Below, piece after piece: positions 44,995 to 54,449 of a stretch of DNA of 64,000 nt. The notes under the pieces are model-generated. The model was not told where the DNA came from. It worked only from the letters and a program-made list of their open reading frames with translations, and searched no databases. Origin of the DNA: Polytrichum commune (lineage: Eukaryota; Streptophyta; Polytrichopsida; Polytrichales; Polytrichaceae); the NCBI GenBank assembly GCA_950295325.1, contig OX485809.1, forward strand, positions 35,717,081 through 35,781,080, read 5' to 3'. The position numbers and the translations under genes are program-made. Position 1 is the first letter of the stretch. Each line of letters begins with the position of its first letter.

Positions 44995-45968
44995 TGTCGC
45001 AACCCTTGCTAGCCCCCCTTGACAATCTTGCCAATTTTCAATTCTAGCAAAGGTTACGAGCGCTAACCATTTGCATTCCGCCATGCTAATGGTTAGCTCC
45101 TCCTACCCCGGACCTTATAGTTCATAGGAGGGAACCAACCCTCCTACTTTGCTTTCGGGACTCACCCCTTAATCGGTAACTCATTTCTTGGATGTGGACT
45201 TCCATCCATGGAAGTCCAATCCTATGTTGATCATCGCGTTGCCGGAGCAACACTACAACAACCCGAACCATACTAGGCAACTATGGCCTCACAATGGGCC
45301 AATGCCCATGGAGGCCGTGCCGTTCGGCCTCGGGTGGGTGAGGCCACACCACCTCACCCATATAAGCCTCTAGGACTCTACGCGGGGCCCCTACCCCACC
45401 GTCAACCAACCTCTTGTCTCTCTACCAAGAGTTGGGGCCAAGTGGACATTTTCCTTTAGCTGCTGGGCCTAGAACCCCCTAGCAGCTTCAGACCATCATA
45501 ACTTCCTTGTATGATGTCTGATCATAACAACCAACCACTCCATCTTCATCTACGCTTTACGTAGATGCCGATGGACTCCTCACTTGCCCCATTCGGACAA
45601 GTACTGAGGACGTTATGCCTGTTTGAACCTTGGCAGTCCCGGGAATCACTCCCAGGCACTGCTGTAGCAGGGCGCTGTCCCGGGACAGCGCCCCACTCAA
45701 ATGGCCATAACTCCTAGCTCACACCTCCGATTGAGGTGTTCTTGAGCTTTCTAGAATCACCACGCCATGAGCTACGCATAGCTCATGGCCTTACCCTTGT
45801 GCCTCCTAGTCTTCGTGGGTGGGAGGCGTTCCCAACGCCCGGGGCCCTCACCCACACTAGGATCACTTGGGCCCTCTCACCAACGGCGCCACAAGTCCCG
45901 GGTGTCACTCCGGGGTCCCCCTTGTGCCCATGGTGTTTCGGGCACTCCTCATGGAGAGGTGCGCGACA
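44995..45968 (-). repeat. Outer 5' LTR
   Basis: 974 bp, partner of 37352-38325. It holds a chain of short inverted repeats, including GCCATGAGCTA with its mirror (45764-45789) and GGGCGCTGTCCC with its mirror (45670-45693). The right flank is the second CGCCC. Confidence 0.92.
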
Positions 45969-45973
45969 CGCCC

Positions 45974-46315
45974 CCCCTTACAGTGCAACAAGGCCAATCT
46001 CATGATGCACGAGAGTTTGGGTCGGCCGACCCAAACCCCGTGACCGCTCAGTCTTCAATGGACCAGCATGGGTCTGAAAGAGACACACCCATGCCTGATG
46101 TTGAAGGTCCTCGAGGGCCTGGTGATACTTCTACTCCTATCCCAATCGATGAACCTATGCATGATGCACATGCGGAGGTTGGGTTAGGAGAAGGTCCTGA
46201 CACTGAGCGCTTGCAGGAGAGGGGTGCTGACATCGTCGGAGAAGGTGGTGGCGAGAGAGAACGACAAGCGGAGGCGGTGGAGGCTTCCATGGCGTCCAGG
46301 CATGACCAGGGAGAG
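45974..46315 (+). pseudogene. Exon 3, right part
   Basis: 114 codons in the same frame as 36194-37351 once the insertion and one CGCCC are left out. A perfect palindrome at 46015-46036 (centre GC) is translated as FGSADPN. The rest is polar, Gly/Glu/Asp-rich linker without a recognisable domain. Donor GTAATA at 46316. Confidence 0.65.
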
Positions 46316-46337
46316 GTAATACACTGAGACCTCCTCA

Positions 46338-46359
46338 GTTTGGGTCGCTCGACCCAAAC
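46338..46359. repeat. Palindrome in intron 3
   Basis: Perfect copy, centre CT. Intron 3 (46316-46806) is otherwise plain T-rich and C-rich sequence ending in CTCCACAG. Confidence 0.93.
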
Positions 46360-46806
46360 TCCTGGTCTATTGTCTTGTTGCCGTGGTCGTGTCCCCCCTA
46401 GCTAGGAGGAACTGCCCCCACCCCGTCCATCCGCTCTCGCATCCCTTCAGCCCCCCCCCCTCGCGACGATCACTAACGTCGCCCGCCCACGATTTTACTC
46501 GAACTTGGAGGCGTGCACACAATTTTGTAGATGTTGAATTAGGATAGTTTGAACGGATCGTTCAACGCGGCTTCGCACCCCTAGGCATTTTGTACATAGA
46601 GCATTGCAAACAATAAAATTATTATTTTGTGCCCTTATGTTTGTTTTCGTGTTCAAATGTATATTTTTTCCTCTTGCCCCCTCTTGCATTTGTATGGCCG
46701 CCTATGCATAGTGGTTCTTGTATTTTTCACAGAAAATATTGTATTCACTTTAAGTGGACATAGCATGACATAGTCTTCCCCCGCCTTATGTCGCTCGTCT
46801 CCACAG

Positions 46807-47329
46807 GGATCGGAGCATAGCGTCGCTGCTCCCCGCCGGGCCTCTCCAAGAAGCGAGGAAGGTAGCGCGATGGTCCCCCCCATTTTACCCGTTCCACCTT
46901 TGCCGCCTAAGACCCGGTTCCTGGTGTTAGACCTCAACGGGGTCCTCGTCCAATGCGTTCATTGCCCGAGGACCCCCACGGTGGCCTTTTGCAAGCCCGA
47001 GGACGCGAATTACGACGGGCCGCCCACGTTCATAAAGAGCAAGCTAGTTCACCTCCGCCCGTGGCTTCGGACCTTCCTCCAGATCGCCCAACAACGATGG
47101 TGGGTGGTCGTGTGGAGCTCCATGAAGGCCGAGAACACCAATGCAGTCGTGGAGTTCATCTTCAAGGGCATCGAGCCCCCCTGCATGGTCCTAGCATAGG
47201 AAGCCTGTAGAATATTGTACACACCGGACGGCAAAGTCGTCAAAAAACCAAACAACCCCGCTTCCCCCCAATACCTCAAGGTCTTGAAGCCCATTTTTTG
47301 GGACCAGCGTCCGTCATTGATAGGTGTCC
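46807..47329 (+). pseudogene. Exon 4, left part: FCP1-like HAD phosphatase domain
   Basis: Follows exon 3 in phase. After a short basic linker and PPILPVPPLPP comes FLVLDLNGVLV, the DxD-type nucleophile motif of FCP1/SCP-like phosphatases in the DLNG form seen in several plant relatives. The second Asp is Asn, which weakens the predicted acid/base step. HLRPWLRTFL and WWVVVWSSM then follow, matching the second core motif. An in-frame TAG lies at 47197-47199. The family acts on phosphoserine, classically the RNA polymerase II tail. Cut at 47329 by a solo LTR. Confidence 0.75.
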
Positions 47330-48301
47330 TGTCGCGCACCTCTCCATGAGGAGTGCCCGAAACACCATGGGCACAAGGGGGACCCCGGAGTGACACCCGG
47401 GACTTGTGGCGCCGTTGGTGAGAGGGCCCAAGTGATCCTAGTGTGGGTGAGGGCCCCGGGCGTTGGGAACGCCTCCCACCCACGAAGACTAGGAGGCACA
47501 AGGGTAAGGCCATGAGCTATGCGTAGCTCATGGCGTGGTGATTCTAGAATGCTCAAGAACACCTCAATCGGAGGTGTGAGCTAGGAGTTATGGCCATTTG
47601 AGTGGGGCGCTGTCCCGGGACAGCGCCCTGGTACAGCAGTGCCTGGGAGGGATTCCCGGGACTGCCAAGGTTCAAACAGGCATAACTTCCCCAAGACTTG
47701 CTCGAATGGTGCAAGTGAGGAGTCCATCGGCATCTACGTGAAGCGTAGATGAGGATGGAGTGGTTGGTTGGTATGATCAGACATCATACAAGAAAGTTAT
47801 GATGGTCTGAAGCTGCTGGGGGGTTCTAGGCCCAGCAGCTAAAGGAAATTGTCCACTTGGCCCCAACTCTTGGTAGGGAGACAAGAGGTTGGTTGACGGT
47901 GGGGTAGGGGCCCCGCGTAGAGTCCTAGAGGCTTATATGGGTGAGGTGGTGTGGCCTCACCCACCCGAGGCCGAACGGCAAGGCCTCCATGGGCTTTGGC
48001 CTATTGTGAGGCCATAGTTGCCTAGTATGCTTCGGGTTGTTGTAGTGTTGCTCCGGCAACGCGATGATCAACATAGGATTGGACTTCCATGGATGGAAGT
48101 CCACATTGGGGAAATGGGTTACCGATTAAGGGGTGAGTCCCGAAAGCAAAGTAGGAGGGTTGGTTCCCTCCTATGAACTATTGGTCCGGGGTAAGAGGAG
48201 CTATCCATTAGCATGGCGGAATGCGAATGGTTAGCGCTCGTAACCTTTGCTAGAAACGAAAATTGGCAAGATTGTTAAGGGACCTAGCAAGGGTTGCGAC
48301 A
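47330..48301 (+). mobile_element. Solo LTR of the chromovirus family
   Basis: 972 bp, TGTCGCGCACC...GGTTGCGACA, no internal sequence. It is flanked by TGTCC at 47325-47329 and 48302-48306. Leaving out the LTR and one TGTCC restores an open phosphatase frame. It formed by recombination between the two LTRs of a full element. Confidence 0.93.
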
Positions 48302-48306
48302 TGTCC

Positions 48307-48596
48307 CCTACGACGTCCGTCCCACCCGGGAGAACACGCTCATGGTGGACGACAGCGCCGCAAAGAACATGTTGAACCCGACGGCCAACTTAATAGTTTG
48401 CCCTACGTGGACGGTCGAGAAGGTCCGGGACCGATTTTTGTTAGACCTTAGTAAATACCTCCAGGCGCTCAGGGGAAGCGGACTACCTGTAAACAATTTT
48501 ATTAGGAATAATCCGATAGGTGAGAGATACTTGGATCCACGAGACCATTTGTACAGAGAGTTGTTCTCTCACGCGAAATTTAACAAGCTCATTTGA
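48307..48596 (+). pseudogene. Exon 4, right part: FCP1-like domain C-terminus
   Basis: Reads TLMVDDSAAKN, the third HAD motif (VDDS), then NPTANLIVCPTW, which fits the end of the FCP1-like fold. It then has a charged helix and a TGA at 48594-48596. The stop could be the natural end, or an intron could begin close by; no good phase-0 donor is visible before the GT microsatellite. Confidence 0.7.
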
Positions 48597-48604
48597 GGCA
48601 GCAC

Positions 48605-48638
<34 letters not shown>
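48605..48638 (+). repeat. (GT)n microsatellite
   Basis: About 13 GT dinucleotides followed by ATGTGTATG, directly after the exon 4 stop. Its expansion may have destroyed or replaced a splice donor. Confidence 0.9.
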
Positions 48639-48639
<1 letters not shown>

Positions 48640-48745
48640 CGCCCGCCCACTTTGTGTAATATATGCTTCATATGTATCTTGATTTTCACGCGCTCTAGCA
48701 AACCCTCTTCCTTTGGGTTTTGTTTCGTTTCCTTTTTTGCGCCAG

Positions 48746-49099
48746 CGTTTGGAGCCCTCGATTGACATCGTCAGCGAGTCAGACTTGGGGAGCTTCTTCT
48801 ACGAGACCGTTTACGACGCCGCGTCAACCATTGACTACTCCAAGGAGCCTATTGACGCCGGCGTCGTCGATAGCCCCCCACCCAAGCAAATCTTACGGCG
48901 ATCTCCGTCCTCGTCGCCGCTCAAGGGCATAAATCGCAAATGCGTCCGGACATCCCCCTCTCGGCCCGGCGGAAGTATTACACCTCAACGGCGGCTGCGG
49001 ATGGACGCACGGCCAACGAAGAGTGGAACCCTTCCTATTCCTTTGCGGGACGCCTTGCCCCTCCTTGCCAACTCCGACGGGAACGCCCCCGGTGACAAG
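48746..49099 (+). pseudogene. Probable exon 5
   Basis: 118 open codons between acceptor TTTTTTGCGCCAG and donor AAG-GTGAAC. It starts RLEPSIDIVSESD and continues Ser/Pro/Arg-rich with no known domain. The following intron (49100-49235) contains a decayed palindrome at 49181-49202. It is linked to exon 4 only by position and style. Confidence 0.5.
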
Positions 49100-49235
49100 G
49101 TGAACCCCCCCCCCCCTCTCTAAAACATGGTTAACCGCGCATTACAATCATTTTGCACTTAAAAAATGATCGTGTGACACGTTTGGGTCTTCCTCCCTAA
49201 ACTAACACATGTGGTCTTGCATTGACGCGTTGCAG

Positions 49236-49553
49236 GTTGCTCCCACCCGTAAACCTATGCGGTCTAGTGCGTCCATCGAGTTCGAGCGTATGTACGCCAT
49301 GACCAGAAATGCGAGACAATCCACTTCATCGTATTCGAATTCTTCGACGTATATTTCGGGCGGCCGACGGACTCCAAAATGTGTTATGGATGGCGGTCAC
49401 CCCAAGAATGGCTATAGTCGCGGGGCGGAGATTTTCAGGAATGTTGAAGCAATGCGAGCAAAAGAAGCCGCAGCAAAAGAAAAAGAGGCAAAAGAAAAAG
49501 AGGCAAAAGAAAAAAAAAGAAAAGAAAAAGAGGCAATCTCCGAGGCTAGATAG
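49236..49553 (+). pseudogene. Probable last exon
   Basis: Follows acceptor GCGTTGCAG in phase with exon 5. It encodes VAPTRKPMRSSASIEFERM and ends in a Lys/Glu-rich helix of KEKEA repeats (from about 49460) before TAG. The A-rich repeat is a likely site of slippage. No domain recognised. Confidence 0.5.
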
Positions 49554-49689
49554 GCCATAGTAGGCGTAGGGTTTTGGGCCATAGGCAACATCATTTTGGG
49601 TCGCACTATCCAATGTATGTGTGGTGTTAGGATGCTATGCATTTTACATGCCATACTTTGTATGTTTTTTTTGCAATAATATAAGTGTC

Positions 49690-49985
49690 ACATGATTTCC
49701 CCTTCAATATGGTCCAAGGTTTGGATTGCCCTAACTAAACCATCACAAATATGAGTTTGGAATATTTTGTATGTTATATTATATTGGTTCACATAGTTCC
49801 CCTTCAATATGGTCTAAGGGTTTGGAGTGCCCTACCTAAAACATATTCATACAAGATCTCATATTTTGTGTGCGATAATATGAATGTTTTAAGATTTCCC
49901 CTTCAATTTGGCCTAAGGTTTGGATTGCTCATCCTAAACAATCCCAAATATGAGTTATTAATGGGGTTCTTGTTCTAAATACCCG
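49690..49985 (+). repeat. Three ~100-bp tandem units with decayed palindromes
   Basis: Each unit has TTTCCCCTTCAATATGGTC (or close) followed by a degenerate palindrome at 49719, 49820 and 49918. Spacing 101 and 98 bases. The degenerate palindromes keep the 22-base length, GTTTGG at the start and CTAAA(A/C) at the end. Confidence 0.75.
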
Positions 49986-50121
49986 ACACAAAGTGTTCGC
50001 ATCTTACAACTTTCTCCAATATGTGTTCCATTTATCCTTGTTCTTATTTATGTGAATGTCTCAAAATGCCCAAAAAGTCTCAATTTAACGAATATAGTGT
50101 TATAGGATCTAAAGGCAATAC

Positions 50122-51935
50122 ATGACCTACCTCGAGTGACATTGCTGAACCCCTTAACCCTAAGTATCGAACACTTACTGATATATATTCTGCTTCTTCT
50201 GCTTCTCATCCTACTACCGTAGATCCTCCACCCTCGTTCGCCAACCTTGTTCAAACAGCCGATACTTATCACGAACCTGCCACATACAAACATGCTACTA
50301 TGTCACCACAAGCAGCATTATGGAAGGCAGCAATGGAAAGAGAATACAATTCTCTTATGGAAAACAAAACATGGATCCTTGTCCCACCACCTCCTGGCCG
50401 GAACATTATTCATTGCAAATGGGTTTACAAGATCAAGTATACATCCATTGGAGCCATTGACAAATACAAAGCCAGATTGGTTGCAAAAGGGTATAGTCAG
50501 ATTCATGGCATTGACTATGAAGAAACTTTTAGCCCAGTCATTAAGCATTAACCATGTTTTATTTGCTATCACTGCTGTTTTACGCATGCATATGCGCCAG
50601 TTCGACATCGGGACTGCCTACCTCAACAGCACTCTAACTACCCGGATATACATGCATCAACCCGAAGGATTTGTCAATACCAAGATACCATTGCACGTTT
50701 GTCTCCTACTCAAAAGCTTGTATGGACTCAAACAATCGGGAAGGCTATGGAATCATACCTTTGATCACTTTCTTAAACTATACAATCTTCTTACCAGTGA
50801 CGCCGATACTTGCGTATACTACCGACCCACCTCCAACAACTTTGTCGACCTTATTGTTGGCATCTTTGTGGACGACGGCATAGTTTGTGCTTCAAATCCT
50901 GCCGATCTTGATGCTATCATTCAACACCTTGCTACAATGTTTAAGGTTACTCACGGTCCCATGGATTATTATGTCAGCTTCCAGGTACATCAAGATTTAT
51001 CTACAGATACAATTTTCATCAATCAGTCTCGGTATATCTTTGATATTCTTCATCGCTTCCAACTCGACCAAGCAAATCACGTGTCCACACCAGCAGATAC
51101 TCATCTTCCTTTACAAGCGACTATGGGATCAGATGACTTACCTCTTCCCTCCACTATTCCATATCGCGAAGCTGTTGGATGTTTAATGTATGCGATGGTT
51201 TTGACACGACCCGACATTGCCTTCGCAGTCAGCCGCGTTGCCAAATACACAAGTTCTCCCCGGCAATCACATTGGATTGCAGTTAAGCGAATTTTTCGGT
51301 ACCTCTTTGCTACTATTCATATGGGTATTTCCTACTATGGTTCTTCAACAGATCTTACCCTCCGAGGTTTTTGTGATGCAGACTATGTTGGCGATCATGA
51401 TGACAGGAAATCCCAAACTGGTTACATCTTTCTCCTGGCCAATGTCGCCATTGCTTGGTGCAGCAAGCGTCAAGGATGCACCGCAGATTCCACCACTGAA
51501 GCAGAGTTTGTCGCCATGGCTAAATCCGTGAAAGAAGCCATATGGCTCCGCCGCCTCCTTCATAGTCTCGGTTTCCCTTCCTCGCTCCCAACACCCATCT
51601 TTTCTGACAACCAAGGAGCTATTCAATTAGTCAAGACCCCAAAATATCACAAACGAACTAAGCATATTGAAACCAAGTACTATCTTATCCGAGAAAAGTA
51701 TACACAACAACAGGTGGACGTTTCTTACATCAACACCAAGCAACAGTTGGCTGATCTTCTTACAAAGGCACTTCCCCGTGAGTCATTCCAGCATCTCCGT
51801 GCACTCCAGGGCCTCGTTGTTCCTCCGTCTCGAACGAGTGGGAGGTTGTGTGCAGACGTTCTCACAGAGAAACAACCAAGTCAGACGAAGGATGACTCCA
51901 AAAAGGCAAGTATCACAAAAGAGAAGGCACATTAG
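50122..51935 (+). pseudogene. 5'-truncated Ty1/copia pol relic
   Basis: Begins in the segment before RT ([14 protein letters not shown]), then RT start ([28 protein letters not shown]). A frame change near 50545-50555 follows, then RT core with FVDDG (about 50868), the RT end, and copia RNase H (CDADYVGD, DNQGAIQL, KHIETKYYLIRE). Gag, protease and integrase are absent and I see no LTR on either side. Probably a fragment left by deletion. Confidence 0.87.
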
Positions 51936-53200
51936 ATTTCTTTCAACAATCAAGATGAGATTGATAAACACTATAGATAATCAACAAAGCAGTGCTATTT
52001 CTGATACAAATTGTAAGTCAAAACATATGTATATCACATATTATACGGAGCATTATAGAATAGAGTCCAGCAAAAGGTTGATGAAATAGTGAGTCTCATC
52101 AAGAACCAAATGAAGTCTAACATATCAAAACACATAAACGTTTTAGCAAGGAGTCCAGATGTGGATAATGTGTAGAAGTGTTACAATAGAGTGAGAAGTA
52201 CACAAGCAGTTGTGAAGAAGAAATGGAGACTAGGAAAAGACAAGAAAGAGTATTTCCACAAGATGGAGAAGAGAAGCTCTGTGACACGACCAGCAAAAGA
52301 CAAGAGCTTGAGAGCGCACAAGTGCGAGGAGCGCCGATTGAGTAAAGACAAGGAGACATCGTGCAGGAGAATGCAGAGCTAAGATGTAACAATGAGGATA
52401 TATCTCAACGTCTTAACAACGATGTGTCAGAGAAAGAGAAGGGACTATGAAAACAAGGAAGCTCCTGCGACTAGACTATTGTCACGCTGATAAGACAAGG
52501 AACAGACTCCACTATCTGCAATCTTACTAAGCTACATTTTAGACTCATGATAGATAGTAGACATCATCATTAGACAAAGATAGAGTTAACAAGTAATAAT
52601 TACCACAGGTATGGGTAGATACAGATTTGATTCTAGATGTTAGATGATTGAAAAGCAATTAGGGTTAATAGTGACCTAATCTAGAGTTAGGGTTAGGTGT
52701 AGACTAAGGAGAGTACCTAAGTTTAGGTTTAGGGTAGGAAGCCTATTGGAACCAAATGAACGAGTGGGAGTAATGGATGTATTCGTACGTTCATCCAGTT
52801 CCAACGACTTCTATGAGGCTACTTATGGAACCTTCGGTGAAGAAGAACATTCTAGAAATGGACGAAGGAGAGTTCAGGTTTATAAGGTGATGAACAGGAA
52901 GTAGATCTATCTTGGTTATTCATGTAGTATATCGATAGAGCGTAGATATGGCAATACATGTAGACAACACATCATACATCAGGCGTAGGAATAGAAGAAG
53001 AATTCTATAAGATGTATTAAAGCGATATAGCAATAAATTTTTCCATTCAAATCATAGTTAGTCTCTACACAGATACGTGCGTAATAAGCACATTTTGCAT
53101 TAAAGCCCAACAGGCGTCTCACCAATTGAGGTCGACAGAGTACCGGCCCTGGTTTCGCCTCCCTGAAGATTTTAAGAAGACACTCCCTCAAGGCCCTTCC
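51936..53200. other. No supported gene
   Basis: Purine-rich sequence after the copia relic (52.1-52.5 kb), then AT-rich sequence. Short open frames show no domain, repeats or conserved pattern. Confidence 0.5.
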
Positions 53201-53206
53201 TGCCTC

Positions 53207-53212
53207 TATAAG
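53207..53212 (+). promoter_or_regulatory. Candidate TATA box upstream of TPD1-like copy 1
   Basis: TATAAG within CCTCTATAAGAAGG, followed by CT-rich sequence, about 0.9 kb before the TPD1-like region. The signal-peptide exon between could not be placed with confidence; a hydrophobic FLFPVVALVCAAG stretch near 53970 is a candidate. Confidence 0.3.
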
Positions 53213-54084
53213 AAGGCAAAGGTCTTCGGCTCCTCTCTTCTTTGGTTTTGCAATCTGCAGCTTTTTGGGTTCCTTAGTAGCCAGCCCCTAGCTTTCGTCC
53301 TTGAGCTTCCTTCTTGCGCCGGCTGTGCTTGTACTCCAGGTTGGTCATGCGGTCCTGCACTTCAGCTTCATGCTTGCCGATCGCTTATGCGCTCTTTTTC
53401 CTCTAGAGTTGTGAGCTAACTAGTTCCTTTGATTTAGAAGTGATTGTTCGAAGTCTGTTTGCACAGCTGGGTTCCACAAATGTAAAACGGTGTTGCATTT
53501 CCGGAATATGATCCTGCTGCTTTTTTATTTTTGTTTCTGCTCTTGCGTGATTCTCTTTCATGTTGTGGTCTAAACCGTTACGAGTGCAAAGAATGGAGGA
53601 AAAAACAAAAGCAGTCACTTCAGTCTGTGGTTCAGTCTTTGTACTAATCTGATTCTTGTCGTGCGAGTTTTCGCGATCAACCTACAGTAACAACCATATC
53701 TCCTTGTATGTTCGGCGTTTGCTTTATCTGCCACTAATGCAGCTTGCATTGTTGTGGACCATCTGTAATCTCTACTTTGAGGTTTTATGTAAAGGGAATT
53801 TACCAGAATAAAAAAGAAAATTGTGTCATGACTATAGGGTTCTGAGTTCTCCCTGCTCTGCTTGAAATGACACTGAACCTTTGGTTTCTGCGGGCTGCGG
53901 TCGTGAGCCATTCGAAGAACAAACACCTCACCTCGCAATTTCAATTCCGAAATATCTGGTCTTTTCTCTTTCCTGTGGTTGCTCTTGTTTGTGCAGCAGG
54001 GATAGATTCACTGCTCGGAAGAAACCGATATCTTACAGTCACGGGATTCTCAGCTCGGTGTTACCTCGAGCTCCCAAGTTGCAG

Positions 54085-54449
54085 AGAAGGGTGGCTGGGT
54101 AGCAGTGCATCGCAAGATGGGCGCGTTCCAAACCTGTCACGCCACTGACATCAGTGTCGCACAGGGCTAAATCTCTGGCGACAAAATTCCACGCTTCAAA
54201 GTGCAGATCACCAACGCGTGCACGGACCACCTGTGCACCATTTCCAACATTGTGGTGAACTGCGGGCGCTTCTCTTCGGCCAACTTCGTGATCCCCAAGC
54301 TGTTTCGGCGCCTGAATGTGAACGCAGGCACATGCCTCGCCAACGATGGACGCTCCATCCAGCCCGGCCAAGTCATCACATTCACTGACGATGAGTTTTT
54401 CCGCCAGTCCATGAGCCTCAAATCTGCCACCGTCTCGTGCTTCGGGTGA
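54085..54449 (+). pseudogene. TPD1-like protein, copy 1 (one in-frame stop)
   Basis: After a possible acceptor (TTGCAG) the frame reads VHRKMGAFQTCHATDISVAQG, TAA at 54168-54170, then PRFKVQITNACTDHLC, IVVNCGRFSSA, PKLFRRL, CLANDGRSIQPG and ITFTDDEFFRQS, ending TVSCFG and TGA. The cysteine spacing, the NCGxFSSA block and the CLxNDG block are those of TAPETUM DETERMINANT1-like small secreted proteins, ligands of the EMS1-type receptor kinase in anther cell fate in flowering plants. Copy 2 has Lys at the stop position. The protein is likely non-functional unless the stop is an error or lies in an intron. Confidence 0.75.

Larger units (their letters stand above)
37352..45968 (-). mobile_element. 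Chromovirus insertion with three LTRs, inside exon 3
   Basis: On the minus strand: 5' LTR 44995-45968, primer site, decayed internal region, PPT, LTR 38906-39878, a second partial 3' UTR (38326-38905), and LTR 37352-38325. The outer LTRs are both 974 bp, start with the same 30-odd bases, and differ at only a few positions seen by eye. The 5-bp duplication CGCCC flanks the whole unit. The middle LTR and repeated UTR fit a same-family insertion into the 3' UTR followed by exchange between internal regions. Confidence 0.9.
33034..49553 (+). pseudogene. Large broken gene: DGQHR/ParB-like, methyltransferase-like and FCP1-like phosphatase regions
   Basis: Exons 33034-34362, 34676-36007, 36194-46315 (split by a transposon), 46807-48596 (split by a solo LTR), 48746-49099 and 49236-49553. 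The junctions I could check have GT/AG borders and preserve phase 0. The exon 4 donor is not clear, so the last two exons are linked less securely. In-frame stops lie at 33598, 35297 and 47197, each one C-to-T change from Arg or Gln. Removing the two insertions with one duplicated site each leaves the frame open across both sites. I do not know a described plant gene with this combination. It may be a dead copy of a live family elsewhere in the genome. Confidence 0.7.

Noticed and set aside
53126..53419. A 97-codon frame near the TATA-like site
   Set aside because: It runs through the TATA and CT-rich region and shows no domain; more likely promoter and 5' UTR.
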